From Saccharophagus sp. K07 (GTDB lineage Bacteria; Pseudomonadota; Gammaproteobacteria; Pseudomonadales; Cellvibrionaceae), in contig NZ_QRAI01000002.1 in the NCBI RefSeq assembly GCF_014336955.1, positions 620,001 through 684,000 of the forward strand: a stretch of DNA of 64,000 nt, written 5' to 3'. The position numbers and the translations under genes are program-made. This document shows, piece by piece, positions 8,767 to 21,459 of the stretch. The notes under the pieces are model-generated. The model was not told where the DNA came from. It did not search any database and saw only the letters and a list, made by a program, of their open reading frames with translations. Every line of letters starts with the position of its first letter. Within the stretch, counting starts at the first letter, position 1.

Positions 8767-10713
8767 TTACGGCGTAACTTGAGGCCAGTTGTAAATCTGG
8801 ATCATCTCTTCCTGCGCGTTATCGCCTGCAAGATGAAAAATGGTGCGATAGAAACTTAATTCAACATCCAGCTGATGCTGGATCGTCTGCGCGCTGCGAA
8901 AGCCGTGACCCTCGTCGGCGTAGGTGATATAGGCGACGGGAACACCGGCTTGGCGCACGGCAGCCACCATTTGTTCGGCTTGATCCGGCGGTACGACTTT
9001 ATCGAGCAGTCCCTGAAATACCAGTAGCGGGCAGCGGATATTGGCCGCTTTGTGCAGGGGCGATCGCTGAATATAAAGATCGCGCATGGCGGGGTAGGGG
9101 CCGATCAGACTGTCGAGATAATGCGCTTCGAATTTATGGGTGTCGGTGGCGAGCGTTTCCAGATCGCCAATGCCATACAGGCAGACGCCCGCGTTAAACA
9201 CCTGCCGTTCGGTAAGCGCCACTAATACGCTGTAGCCCCCGGCACTACTGCCGCGAATAATCTTTTGCTGCGGATGCACCCATCCTTGCGCGGTGGCATA
9301 TTCCGCCGCTGCGCAGAGGTCATCGACTTCCACTACACCCCATTGCTGATCCAGCGCTTGCCGATATGGGCGACCGAATCCTGTGCTACCGCGGTAGTTG
9401 ACGTCGAACACGGCAAAACCGCGCTGGGTCCAGTATTGAATTTTTAAATTAAGCGATGGATCTGCAGCGGCAGTGGGGCCGCCATGACCAATCACGATCA
9501 GCGGTGGAAGCCCGTCTTCTGGAGCGGCAAATTCGGCGTTGGCCGGCGGATAAAAGAAACCGTATGCGTGTTCGCCATTGGTCGTTGGAAAAGTCACCGC
9601 ATGGCCTTTGGCAATATCGTCGGCCGCCAAGGGCGACTGCTCGGTCAAGGTGGTGATCTCGTCACCACTGATCAACCACAAGCTCTGCGCCGACGTTGCA
9701 CTACCGCCGATGACGGCAGCCTGGCCATTGCCGGCGGCTATATATTGCACGGAGCAGCATTCCGGCAGCAGCGGTGTTATTTGCCACTCACTTGCTTGCC
9801 GGTCGAGTCGGGCGAGGTGCCAGGAACCTTGTTGGGTGTAGCAAGCCAGCAGACTGTCGTTGCTCAAAAAGCCGTAGTGCGCCTGGCCGCACACCCACTG
9901 CGGTGGCGCGAAATCGGCATCCAGGGAAACGACCTGAGTGGTTTGGCGATTTGCTGGATCGATCTGGTAGAGATTCCACCAACCACTGCGATCGGAAATC
10001 CAATACAGCTTGCCATCAGGAGACCAGCGCGGCTGAACAATGCTTTCATTGCCCGCATCGCCAGCCAGGCAAATAGCGTCGCCGAAAGCGTGATCTTCCT
10101 GAAGCGGGCGGAGCCAAAGGCGGGTTGCCTGCCAGGGCATGGAAGGGTGATCCCAGGTGATATAGGCCAGCCAGCGACCATCGGGAGAGGCTTGCGCCGA
10201 GGTGACAAAATCGTGGCCGGCCTCGATCACACGCTGTTGAGAGGTAGCTAAGTCCAAACGCACCAGATGGTTGGTTGGCTCATGTGAGCCACCGCTATGG
10301 TTTTCGCACACGGCAAAAAGCCATTGTCGGGCCGCACAATAATGCAGATCGCCATAGCGGCAGGATTCAGTGGAGGTCAGGGACGTGATGGTGCTGTCGT
10401 GCTGATTCAGCTGGTAAATCTGCTGATCTTCTCCATTAACGAAAAACAGTTTGTTATCGCCAACGGTGAAGCTGCCGCCGCCGTATTCGTGAATTTTGGT
10501 GCGGGCACTCCAGGGATTGGGTAGCAGTTCTTTGATGCTGCCGTCTGGGCTGCGGCACAGAATGGTTTGCCGGCCTTTTTCGGTGGGGCGGGTTTCCAGC
10601 CAGTACAAGGATTTTCCCTGCCATTGCGGTTCGCCCTGTTTTACGGAGTTGCCGGCGACGAATTCCCCCGTCAGGCGCGAGGTCCAGGTACCATAAGCAG
10701 CAATTTTCTTCAT
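8767..10713 (-). CDS. S9 family prolyl oligopeptidase-like peptidase
   Basis: A 648-residue serine peptidase of the dipeptidyl aminopeptidase/acylaminoacyl-peptidase group. The first two thirds form a beta-propeller with WSPDG-type repeats (SPDGRWLAYI, WSPDGKLYWI). The C-terminal third is an alpha/beta hydrolase with the nucleophile in GSSAGGYS (S490), the aspartate in DKVVPPDQ and the histidine in DEGHGF near the end. There is no signal peptide, so it is cytoplasmic and probably trims short peptides. It is divergent from tilS with only 45 bp between the starts, and greB follows it. Confidence 0.88.
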   Translation of the reverse strand: MKKIAAYGTWTSRLTGEFVAGNSVKQGEPQWQGKSLYWLETRPTEKGRQTILCRSPDGSIKELLPNPWSARTKIHEYGGGSFTVGDNKLFFVNGEDQQIYQLNQHDSTITSLTSTESCRYGDLHYCAARQWLFAVCENHSGGSHEPTNHLVRLDLATSQQRVIEAGHDFVTSAQASPDGRWLAYITWDHPSMPWQATRLWLRPLQEDHAFGDAICLAGDAGNESIVQPRWSPDGKLYWISDRSGWWNLYQIDPANRQTTQVVSLDADFAPPQWVCGQAHYGFLSNDSLLACYTQQGSWHLARLDRQASEWQITPLLPECCSVQYIAAGNGQAAVIGGSATSAQSLWLISGDEITTLTEQSPLAADDIAKGHAVTFPTTNGEHAYGFFYPPANAEFAAPEDGLPPLIVIGHGGPTAAADPSLNLKIQYWTQRGFAVFDVNYRGSTGFGRPYRQALDQQWGVVEVDDLCAAAEYATAQGWVHPQQKIIRGSSAGGYSVLVALTERQVFNAGVCLYGIGDLETLATDTHKFEAHYLDSLIGPYPAMRDLYIQRSPLHKAANIRCPLLVFQGLLDKVVPPDQAEQMVAAVRQAGVPVAYITYADEGHGFRSAQTIQHQLDVELSFYRTIFHLAGDNAQEEMIQIYNWPQVTP

Positions 10714-10758
10714 GATGTTGGCTCAGGTTCGCAATCAAAAGTGGCTCAATATACCCAA

Positions 10759-12075
10759 ATGAATAGGTTGCCCCAACTCGTTCGCGGTTTTGTCGCACTA
10801 ACTCCGCAGGTGCGTCGAGTGGTTTTGGCTGTGTCCGGCGGGCTGGACTCCATAGCGCTGCTGCATGCCGCTGTGCAGGCCGAGCTTGAGCTCCCGCTGC
10901 TTGCCATCCATATCAATCACCAGCTCTCACCTAACGCAAACAACTGGCAAGACTTTGTCATGCGCGAGTGCACACGCCTGGGTGTGAGGCTTATCTGTAT
11001 AAAAGTTGAAGTCAACCCGGCCGGCGTGGGGGTGGAGGAGGCGGCCCGCTCAGCGCGCTACGCCGCCATCGAAAGTCAGTTGCAGGTAGGCGATCTCGTA
11101 TTGATGGCCCACCATCAGCTGGATCAGGTCGAGACCTTTTTCTTGCGGCTGGCTCGCGGAGCCGGCGTTAAAGGGTTGGCTGGCATGGCCGCTTTGCGCC
11201 CCTGGGGAGCCGCTACACTCGGGCGCCCATTTATAGAGGTGGGCAGGGAGGAAATCGAACAATTCGCCCGTTCGCTGGGCTTGAGTTGGGTGGAAGACGA
11301 GAGCAACGCAAGCGAGAAATACGACCGCAATTTTCTGCGTCTCAACATTCTGCCGAACCTGCAGAAACGCTGGCCGGAATTGCCTGCGCGGGTGCAGCAA
11401 ACATCCCAGCTACTGCGGGAAAGCGATGAATTGCTTGGTGAATATGCAGAACAGGACTTGAGTAGTTGCAGTCCGCGCACGGAAAGAGTTGGCTGCAGTA
11501 TCGGATTCAAGCTGTTGATGTGCTGGTCAAACGCCCGCCGCCGCAATCTTCTGCGGCATTGGCTGACGAAGCAGGGTTATCGTCTGCCGTCACTCAAGCG
11601 CTTGGACGAGTTTGAGTCGGTATTGAATGCTCGGCAGGACCAAAACCCTTTGCTCCATCTCGGCGATTGCGAAATCCGCCGCTATCGCGAGCGGATCTAC
11701 TGCCTGCCTGCGCATTGGGATAGAGCGATTTTCCAAGAAGTACAGACTGTCAGCACCAACAAACCGTATCCATTAAGCGACGGCAGCGAGATTGTTTGGC
11801 AGGCTGCTCAATGGGGCCTGCCATCGGGCAATTACCGGATAATGCCGCGGTATGCGGCCTCGCATATCCAACGCGCCCATCCCAAGGGGCGCCAACATTC
11901 GCAATCCCTCAAAAAACTGTTGCAGGAATACGCGCTGGAGCCATGGTTGCGCGAGCGGGTGCCGCTGGTGTTCGATGGCGAGCGGCTGGTGGCAGTAGCA
12001 GATCTTTGGGTCGAGCACACGGCAGCGGTGGAGCAGGGCTTATGGCCGCAATGGCACTATCCATCGGTCATATAG
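10759..12075 (+). CDS. tilS: tRNA(Ile)-lysidine synthase
   Basis: A 438-residue ATP-dependent enzyme that converts C34 of the CAU-anticodon isoleucine tRNA to lysidine so that it reads AUA. The PP-loop SGGLDS is at residues 26-31. The substrate-binding region HHQLDQVETFFLRLARG and the C-terminal TilS domain ending in LVAVADLWVE are present. I chose ATG 10759 (MNRLPQLV); an in-frame GTG lies at 10741, and neither has a good ribosome binding site. Upstream in-frame sequence belongs to the antisense of the peptidase gene. pyrG follows after 293 bp. Confidence 0.92.
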   Translation: MNRLPQLVRGFVALTPQVRRVVLAVSGGLDSIALLHAAVQAELELPLLAIHINHQLSPNANNWQDFVMRECTRLGVRLICIKVEVNPAGVGVEEAARSARYAAIESQLQVGDLVLMAHHQLDQVETFFLRLARGAGVKGLAGMAALRPWGAATLGRPFIEVGREEIEQFARSLGLSWVEDESNASEKYDRNFLRLNILPNLQKRWPELPARVQQTSQLLRESDELLGEYAEQDLSSCSPRTERVGCSIGFKLLMCWSNARRRNLLRHWLTKQGYRLPSLKRLDEFESVLNARQDQNPLLHLGDCEIRRYRERIYCLPAHWDRAIFQEVQTVSTNKPYPLSDGSEIVWQAAQWGLPSGNYRIMPRYAASHIQRAHPKGRQHSQSLKKLLQEYALEPWLRERVPLVFDGERLVAVADLWVEHTAAVEQGLWPQWHYPSVI

Positions 12076-12359
12076 AACCCGGTATCGGATTGAGGCAAAA
12101 AGGCTTTTCTGTTACCCTGGCGCCCCATCTTGAAAGCGATGGTACAGCCAGAGAAGCCTGCAACCGAACTGACAGTCTGCTGCTCTGGTTTGCAAAATCT
12201 CACCGTTTGATTGGCTCCCGCTTTAATACGAAATGCACCCGTTTGACGGGCTCCGCGTGTTTTTTTCGCGGTATACCGGTGCAAGGGTTGCGGGCTTTCT
12301 TTTGTGTCCGCACCGCTGCCGCCGGGCCGCAGCAGAAGTTTGACCCTGGTTTTACATAA

Positions 12360-14857
<2,498 letters not shown>

Positions 14858-14914
14858 TTGCAAGCACGACTAAATCCATTCGCCAGGCCTTTGCGTCTGG
14901 TTCCCATTCAGTAA

Positions 14915-16231
<1,317 letters not shown>

Positions 16232-16267
16232 GCCGCGCCACTGCGATCACAATAAGGACTATGCTAT

Positions 16268-16292
16268 AAGGGCCGGCGTTATGCCGGCCTTT
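16268..16292 (+). terminator. hairpin between eno and ftsB
   Basis: A GC-rich stem GGCCGGC/GCCGGCC with loop GTTAT is extended by A-T pairs into a short T tract. The weak T-run suggests partial termination after eno, with some read-through into ftsB. Confidence 0.5.
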
Positions 16293-16321
16293 GATATTGC
16301 ACGCAGGAATGCACCACTTAT

Positions 16322-16615
16322 ATGAAATCGTTGTTGGCTGCTTTTTTTGTTGTTTTTGTGTATCTCCAATCCCGTTTGTGGATTGGCGAGGGCAGTATTG
16401 CCAATCTGGTGCAGCTGCAAGGGGAAATTGAGACACAGCGAGCGGAAAATGCGCGTTTGCAAGAGCGCAATCGTTTGTTGGCGGCGGAAGTCCTCGCTCT
16501 CAAAACCAATAAAGATGCAATTGAAGAGCGTGCCCGCACCGATCTCGGCATGATTAAAAAAGGCGAAACCTTCTTTATGGTTCTCCAGCCTTCCACTGCA
16601 AAAAAATCTCTCTAG
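16322..16615 (+). CDS. ftsB: cell division protein FtsB
   Basis: A 97-residue bitopic inner membrane protein of the divisome FtsQLB subcomplex. A single N-terminal membrane helix (about residues 3-20) is followed by a coiled coil (about 26-70) with IETQRAENARLQERNRLLAAEVLALK. The conserved ERARTDLGMIKKGETFF segment ends the domain. Size, topology and position between eno and ispD all match FtsB of gammaproteobacteria. It is separated from ispD by only three bases. Confidence 0.95.
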   Translation: MKSLLAAFFVVFVYLQSRLWIGEGSIANLVQLQGEIETQRAENARLQERNRLLAAEVLALKTNKDAIEERARTDLGMIKKGETFFMVLQPSTAKKSL

Positions 16616-16618
16616 CCT

Positions 16619-17320
16619 ATGACAGCTTCAGCGGACTTATGGGTCCTTGTGCCTGCGGCCGGATCCGGGCGCCGTATGGGCATTTCTCAGCCCAAACAAT
16701 ATTTACAGATTCAGGGCAAAACCGTTCTGGAAATCACGCTGGCAAAACTTTTGTCAGTGCCGGGTATCCGCAGTGTTGTTGTCGCCTTGGCGGAAAACGA
16801 TCCCTATTTTGCGACTCTGTCGTTGAGCGGCAATATTCACACTGTAACTGGTGGAGCCGAGCGCGCGGATTCCGTATTTCAGGGGTTAAGTTACATTCTC
16901 GAGCACGGCCGCAAAGAGGATTGGGTATTGGTGCACGATGCCGCCAGACCCTGTGTTCGACCGGATAATATTCGCCGCTTGATCGAGAAGGTTTTACAGG
17001 AAAATTGCGGCGCAATTCTGGCAGCACCAGTATCCGATACTTTGAAAAAGGCAGATGGCGAGAATATTTCGCACACGGTCAGTCGCGAGTACTTGTGGGC
17101 TGCTCATACGCCGCAGATGTTTCGTGTCGGCGAATTGCACGCAGCCTTGCGCAAAGCCTTGGAAAATTCTCTGCCCGTAACTGACGAAGCCTCTGCAATC
17201 GAATTGGCAGGCGGCAGAGTCATGTTGGTGGCTGACAGTCGCGACAATATCAAAATCACCCAACCGGAAGATTTACCACTGGCGGAAATTATCCTGCACC
17301 AGCAAATTTCCGCCGAATAA
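16619..17320 (+). CDS. ispD: 2-C-methyl-D-erythritol 4-phosphate cytidylyltransferase
   Basis: A 233-residue enzyme of the MEP isoprenoid pathway that makes CDP-methylerythritol from CTP. The nucleotide-binding motif is PAAGSGRRMG (about residues 12-21), and the VHDAARPCV, AAPVSDTLKK and TDEASAIE segments are present. It follows ftsB by three bases and precedes ispF by 30 bp, the order found in many gammaproteobacteria. Expression is probably from the eno-ftsB transcript. Confidence 0.96.
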   Translation: MTASADLWVLVPAAGSGRRMGISQPKQYLQIQGKTVLEITLAKLLSVPGIRSVVVALAENDPYFATLSLSGNIHTVTGGAERADSVFQGLSYILEHGRKEDWVLVHDAARPCVRPDNIRRLIEKVLQENCGAILAAPVSDTLKKADGENISHTVSREYLWAAHTPQMFRVGELHAALRKALENSLPVTDEASAIELAGGRVMLVADSRDNIKITQPEDLPLAEIILHQQISAE

Positions 17321-17350
17321 TTTCACTGTTATATCCGCACAGGAATTTCT

Positions 17351-17830
17351 ATGGGTTTTCGAATAGGGCAGGGCGTAGATGTTCACGCGTTTGGGCCGGG
17401 TGACAAAATTGTGATCGGCGGTGTGGTGATTCCGCACACGCACCGCTTAATTGCTCACTCCGATGGCGATGTATTGGTCCATGCGTTAAGTGACGCGCTC
17501 CTGGGGGCTGCGGCTCTCGGCGATATAGGACGCCATTTTCCCGATACGGATCCGCAATACGCCAACGCGGACAGCCGCGCGCTGCTGCGTTTGGTAATGT
17601 CAAAACTCAAAGCCAAAGGCTTGCGTGTTGTTAACGCCGATATGACGATCATCGCGCAGAAACCGCGTATGGCGCCTTATATTCAGCGCATGCGGGAAAA
17701 TATCGCGGAAGATCTCGGTTGCTCCGTAGACGATATCAATGTCAAAGCAACTACCACAGAAAAACTCGGCTTTAACGGGCGGGAAGAGGGGATTACGGCT
17801 CTGGCGGTTGTGTTACTTGAAACTCCCTGA
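17351..17830 (+). CDS. ispF: 2-C-methyl-D-erythritol 2,4-cyclodiphosphate synthase
   Basis: A 159-residue trimeric zinc enzyme that cyclises the CDP-ME phosphate intermediate in the MEP pathway. Zinc and substrate motifs [26 protein letters not shown] and [11 protein letters not shown] are visible, and the C-terminal [14 protein letters not shown] matches the family. The last base of its stop codon abuts the stop codon of the convergent phosphoribosyltransferase gene with no spacer. In relatives truD follows directly on the same strand; here it is displaced by that inverted gene. Confidence 0.96.
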   Translation: MGFRIGQGVDVHAFGPGDKIVIGGVVIPHTHRLIAHSDGDVLVHALSDALLGAAALGDIGRHFPDTDPQYANADSRALLRLVMSKLKAKGLRVVNADMTIIAQKPRMAPYIQRMRENIAEDLGCSVDDINVKATTTEKLGFNGREEGITALAVVLLETP

Positions 17831-18412
17831 CTATTCGGGATTTTTCCGCTGCCGTGACGCACGATAAATAATGTCGCCGATTTCGGTACCTTTGCCTTCG
17901 AGGATTTCTTTCAGCGTCAGCCCTTGCAGCTCGTGGGGGAACACCAGCCAATTATCAGTCGCATGCACATAAAAATCCGGTGTGAGATTGGTTGCATTGC
18001 GGCTGGGTTTATACCAGGGGCACGCCGTTTTGATGACCGCCGGTGTATTTTCTCCGGCGCGCAGGCGGATCTGCTCGATAATTGCCTGCAGTGAACGCCC
18101 GGAATCAAAAACGTCGTCGACAATCAGTAGCGAGTGGTTCGGTCGCAGATTGTCGAGTACGTAATTCAAGCCAAACACTTTGACTTCCTTGTGCTGCTCG
18201 TCGATTCCGTAATAGGACGCCGTGCGGATCGCGATATGGTCGCTGTGTACCCCCATAAACTCCAGATACTCCTGCACAGCAATCCCTACCGGTGCACCTC
18301 CGCGCCACACCCCGACGATAAAATCGGGATAAAAATTGCGCTGATAGATCAATTCGGCCAGGCGAAAAGAGTCCAAAAGCAATTCATTGGCGGAAATAAA
18401 TTGTTTTTTCAT
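17831..18412 (-). CDS. phosphoribosyltransferase, hypoxanthine PRT-like
   Basis: A 193-residue type I phosphoribosyltransferase. The PRPP loop is LLIVDDVFDSGRSL (about residues 94-107), preceded by FIVGVWRGGAPVGI, which forms the pyrophosphate loop. These fit the hypoxanthine/xanthine PRT-like group with a DDVFDSG rather than the usual DDI.DTG loop. The purine specificity cannot be read from sequence. The gene is inverted between ispF and truD, converging with ispF at zero distance, which suggests it inserted or was moved into an ancestral ispF-truD operon. A -10-like TATACT lies about 45 bases upstream of its ATG. Confidence 0.8.
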   Translation of the reverse strand: MKKQFISANELLLDSFRLAELIYQRNFYPDFIVGVWRGGAPVGIAVQEYLEFMGVHSDHIAIRTASYYGIDEQHKEVKVFGLNYVLDNLRPNHSLLIVDDVFDSGRSLQAIIEQIRLRAGENTPAVIKTACPWYKPSRNATNLTPDFYVHATDNWLVFPHELQGLTLKEILEGKGTEIGDIIYRASRQRKNPE

Positions 18413-18589
18413 GTACAGGGGTTCCGTAAAACGGCGTTTTAGCGGCGATATTGAGAGTATAAGTTAGACCCTTTGGCTGGCGCTGGATATAGATGCAACA
18501 GCCGTCACCAAAAAGCCTGCACTTGTCATCTCAGTTGCTGATATCAGATGCGTGCGGATGATGCAGCGGTAACCAGATGCTGTGAGTTC

Positions 18590-18598
18590 TGCTAAGAT
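18590..18598 (+). promoter_or_regulatory. extended -10 element before truD
   Basis: TGC-TAAGAT (18590-18598) fits an extended -10. The -35 region is weak (TAACCA). A start near 18605 would place the hairpin at 18609-18640 at the very 5' end of the mRNA. Confidence 0.3.
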
Positions 18599-18608
18599 TC
18601 CTCAGCCC

Positions 18609-18640
18609 AAACCCCAGGCAATGCCTGGGGTTTTTTGTTT
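18609..18640 (+). terminator. intrinsic-terminator-like hairpin just before truD
   Basis: The stem CCCCAGGC/GCCTGGGG with loop AAT is flanked by AAA and followed by six T residues, a textbook intrinsic terminator. No gene on this strand ends upstream within about 770 bp, and the truD ribosome binding site CAGGAG starts right after it. It could end a small RNA, attenuate truD, or form a 5' stem of the truD mRNA. Confidence 0.75.
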
Positions 18641-18652
18641 CAGGAGTCTTTG

Positions 18653-19621
18653 ATGAGCTACACACTCGATACCCCTTTTGCCCATGGCGGGCCGCTCGGT
18701 CGAGCCGCTTTCCGCCAACAGCCGGAAGATTTTATTGTGCAAGAGGAGTTAGGTTTTGCGCCGGAGGGGGATGGTGAACACCATTATTTGCATCTGCAGA
18801 AGCGCGGCGTGAACACTGACTGGGTCGCGCAGAAAATTGCGCGCCTGGCCGGAGTTAAACCCGCTGATGTGGGTTTTTGTGGACTGAAAGACCGGCATGG
18901 CGTGGCCGATCAGTGGTTCAGTGTCTATCTTCCTAAAGGGAATGTTCCAGATTGGCACAAGCTCGAAGAAGACGCTGCTATTAAAGTGCTGTCTTTATCC
19001 AAAGGTCGACGTAAATTGCGCCGCGGCCAACATGCGAGCAACCGCTTTGTCATTCTGCTGCGCAATGTGTCCGGCACATCGGAAAATGAACTCCAAGAGC
19101 GATTGTTGGCGATATCGAAATCAGGGGTTCCAAATTATTTCGGTGAACAACGTTTCGGTCGCAATGGCAGCAATTTGGTATCGGCGAAACGCTGGCTGGA
19201 GGATGGTGTGCCGCTGAATAAAATGAGCGGTAAATCCATGATCATGTCGGCTGCACGATCGCATTTGTTCAACTGTGTTGTGGCAGAACGTGTTCGTCAG
19301 GCGAATTGGAATACGGAAATTCCCGGGGATGTCTTGCTTGAGGGGACACCAACTGGTCCGTTATGGGGGCGCGGCCGCAGCCGGGCGAGTGACGAGGCTT
19401 TGGTGTTGGAGCAAAACGCATTGGCCGAGTATTCATCCTGGTTGAACGGTTTGGAGCATTGCGGGCTGTCGCAAGAACGACGATCTATTGTGCTGTCCCC
19501 GGTGAAATTGGATTGGGCACTCGAAGGACAAAATCTGCGGTTGTCATTGGATCTGCGACCCGGAGAATTTGCCACTGCGGTTCTGCGGGAAGTGCTGCAA
19601 CTTGATAATCTCAGCGCTTGA
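18653..19621 (+). CDS. truD: tRNA pseudouridine(13) synthase
   Basis: A 322-residue TruD-family enzyme that makes pseudouridine 13 in tRNA-Glu. The catalytic aspartate is D80 in GFCGLKDRHG, the exact family position. PNYFGEQRFGRNGSN and the C-terminal LDLRPGEFATAVLRE motifs are present. I chose ATG 18653, which has CAGGAG seven bases upstream. In relatives truD is followed by surE and then pcm; here pcm follows after 168 bp with no surE. Confidence 0.95.
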   Translation: MSYTLDTPFAHGGPLGRAAFRQQPEDFIVQEELGFAPEGDGEHHYLHLQKRGVNTDWVAQKIARLAGVKPADVGFCGLKDRHGVADQWFSVYLPKGNVPDWHKLEEDAAIKVLSLSKGRRKLRRGQHASNRFVILLRNVSGTSENELQERLLAISKSGVPNYFGEQRFGRNGSNLVSAKRWLEDGVPLNKMSGKSMIMSAARSHLFNCVVAERVRQANWNTEIPGDVLLEGTPTGPLWGRGRSRASDEALVLEQNALAEYSSWLNGLEHCGLSQERRSIVLSPVKLDWALEGQNLRLSLDLRPGEFATAVLREVLQLDNLSA

Positions 19622-19637
19622 TTAGTTGGAGCTCGGC

Positions 19638-19670
19638 TTCGATCAGGGTGCTATCGGTTTCGATCAAGGT
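19638..19670. repeat. 12-bp direct repeat spaced 21 bp before pcm
   Basis: TTCGATCAGGGT (19638-19649) and TTCGATCAAGGT (19659-19670) lie two helical turns apart in the truD-pcm gap, just before a TATTAT sequence. The phasing suggests a regulator site, but no known consensus fits. Confidence 0.35.
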
Positions 19671-19789
19671 ATTATAGGCAGCGCTGATATATGCGTACGG
19701 TATCGATTATGCGGGTTCGCCACACAATCGATGCGATGTTTTTGAGGTGAAAAACAGTTTTGAGCGAACTTCATTTTGATGGCATAGGT

Positions 19790-20428
19790 ATGACTTCCCG
19801 GCGCACTCGCGATCGTATGATCCAGCGCCTGGAGGAGCAGGGCATCCGCAATCAGCGTGTTTTACAGATTATGGCGAACACGCCGAGACATTGGTTCTTG
19901 GACGAAGCTCTATCTCACAGAGCCTATGAAGATACAGCACTTCCTATCGGCTACGGCCAGACGTTATCCCAACCTTATATAGTGGCGCGGATGACGGAGT
20001 TACTTCTCGATAATCATGCCGCCCCGAGACGGGTGCTTGAGATAGGGACTGGGTCGGGTTATCAGACCTCAATATTGGCCCAACTGGTGGAGAGAGTGTG
20101 GACTGTTGAGCGTATTCGCCCTTTACAAAACAAAGCGCAACGTCGCCTCGGCCGCCTCAAGCTTTACAACGTTCAATATAAATATGCCGATGGTGGGTTC
20201 GGCTGGCCGGAGCACGGCCCATTCGACGGCATTATTTCCACTGCCGCTCCCGCGGAAATTCCTCAGGATTTATTGTCTCAACTGGCTCCGGAAGGCGTTT
20301 TGATCATCCCGGTAGGACCTGATTCCGCGCAAAATCTGGTACTAGTTAAACGCGAAGCTGATGGAAATTTGCGCCGAAAAGTTATTGAACCGGTGAGATT
20401 CGTCCCGCTTTTGCCTGGTGTTTCGTAA
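19790..20428 (+). CDS. pcm: protein-L-isoaspartate O-methyltransferase
   Basis: A 212-residue SAM-dependent enzyme that starts repair of isoaspartyl residues in damaged proteins. The SAM motif [13 protein letters not shown], the [20 protein letters not shown] substrate segment and the C-terminal VRFVPLLPG are characteristic. I chose ATG 19790 (MTSRRTRDR), which matches the start of known homologues; an in-frame TTG at 19760 adds ten residues. It belongs to the stationary-phase block pcm-nlpD-rpoS. Confidence 0.93.
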   Translation: MTSRRTRDRMIQRLEEQGIRNQRVLQIMANTPRHWFLDEALSHRAYEDTALPIGYGQTLSQPYIVARMTELLLDNHAAPRRVLEIGTGSGYQTSILAQLVERVWTVERIRPLQNKAQRRLGRLKLYNVQYKYADGGFGWPEHGPFDGIISTAAPAEIPQDLLSQLAPEGVLIIPVGPDSAQNLVLVKREADGNLRRKVIEPVRFVPLLPGVS

Positions 20429-20676
20429 TGCTTGGTGTATCAAAATTAATACTTTCTTATTGGTTTAAAAAATTTGTTATTGGTTACTAAGTGAATATTT
20501 TCGACCTTGATAAGCCAAAAATATTCAGAAAAAGTCGGATTTATGGCCCTATTACTCCTCTTTTTTTCCTATTTTTTTAGACTAATTTCTAATAAGTTTT
20601 TTGGTTCTATTCATTTCAGTTATAAAAAAGAAAGGTTAAATTTTGACCATAAAGGCCATGGCGGAGGAGGGAAAAT
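20429..20676. other. AT-rich gap between pcm and nlpD
   Basis: This 248-bp stretch is strikingly AT-rich, with T and A tracts unlike the surrounding genes. It ends in a very strong ribosome binding site (GGAGGAGGG, 20663-20671) for nlpD. A 63-codon frame from TTG 20507 would encode a hydrophobic peptide, but it overlaps nlpD and has no ribosome binding site. The gap probably holds the nlpD promoter. Confidence 0.35.
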
Positions 20677-21459
20677 ATGCGGTGCAGCAGAAAAATGATT
20701 AGGTTGATCATTATTTCAATCGCTTTTGGGGTGTTTATTGGATGCTCTTCCACGCCTTATAAAGCGCCGGTTGTCGACGCCACCCCTATCCCGGATCACC
20801 GCATCAAAACCCACCATGTCGGACCGGGTGAAACACTGTATTCCATCGCGTTGCGCTACGACCTAGACTATAAAAAACTAGCTGCAGTCAATAAGTTAGA
20901 TTCATCTTATCGAATTTCGCCGGGACAGATTTTAAGCCTCGATACGAGCAGTTACCGCCCGCCAACTGCCTCCGTGGTTCCAGCCAAAAAGCCCACTTCG
21001 TCAACTTCAATCACGCAGGCTGCTAGTTCAAAAATTGAATCGGTTGCCAAAATAGTTTTTCCGGCGCCAGCCAAGCAGGCCGGGGCATTGAAATGGCAGT
21101 GGCCAGTTAAGGGAGAAGTATTAGAAGCGTTTCAAGCTGGAGACGGTCTGAATAAGGGTATTGATATTCGTGGAAAATTGGGGGAGCCTGTGCTTGCGGC
21201 CGCCGATGGAGAAGTTGTCTACTCCGGTACGGGGCTGCGGGGATATGGACAGTTGGTCATCGTCAAACACAACGAACAATTCTTAAGCGCCTATGCGCAT
21301 AACAGAGTGTTGGTGGTGGCCGAAGGGGATAAGGTTAAGGCGGGCCAGAAAATTGCTGAGGTTGGTTCATCGGGTACTAACACGGCAAAGCTGCATTTCG
21401 AAATTCGCCTTGATGGTCAGCCTGTAAATCCGCTGGCTTATTTGCCGCGTCTCCAGTGA
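20677..21459 (+). CDS. nlpD: lipoprotein NlpD, amidase activator
   Basis: A 260-residue outer membrane lipoprotein that activates cell-wall amidases at division. The signal peptide ends in lipobox FIGC. A LysM domain (about residues 45-88, HHVGPGETLYSIA) binds peptidoglycan, and a Ser/Thr/Pro linker leads to a C-terminal LytM/M23 domain (about 155-258). Active M23 peptidases carry HxGxD and HxH; here these read NKGID and HFE, so it is catalytically dead, as expected for NlpD. ATG 20677 has the strong ribosome binding site. In other gammaproteobacteria the main rpoS promoter lies inside nlpD. Confidence 0.93.
   Translation: MRCSRKMIRLIIISIAFGVFIGCSSTPYKAPVVDATPIPDHRIKTHHVGPGETLYSIALRYDLDYKKLAAVNKLDSSYRISPGQILSLDTSSYRPPTASVVPAKKPTSSTSITQAASSKIESVAKIVFPAPAKQAGALKWQWPVKGEVLEAFQAGDGLNKGIDIRGKLGEPVLAAADGEVVYSGTGLRGYGQLVIVKHNEQFLSAYAHNRVLVVAEGDKVKAGQKIAEVGSSGTNTAKLHFEIRLDGQPVNPLAYLPRLQ

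Noticed and set aside
9484-10251. 255-codon open frame opposite the S9 peptidase gene
   Set aside because: It is a shadow of a full-length peptidase with intact catalytic motifs, and has no ribosome binding site or family features.
10567-10758. N-terminal extension of tilS
   Set aside because: The extra codons overlap the divergent peptidase gene and lack TilS features; homologues start near ATG 10759.
20507-20698. 63-codon frame with a hydrophobic stretch before nlpD
   Set aside because: TTG start with no ribosome binding site, in very AT-rich DNA, overlapping the nlpD start, which has a strong ribosome binding site.
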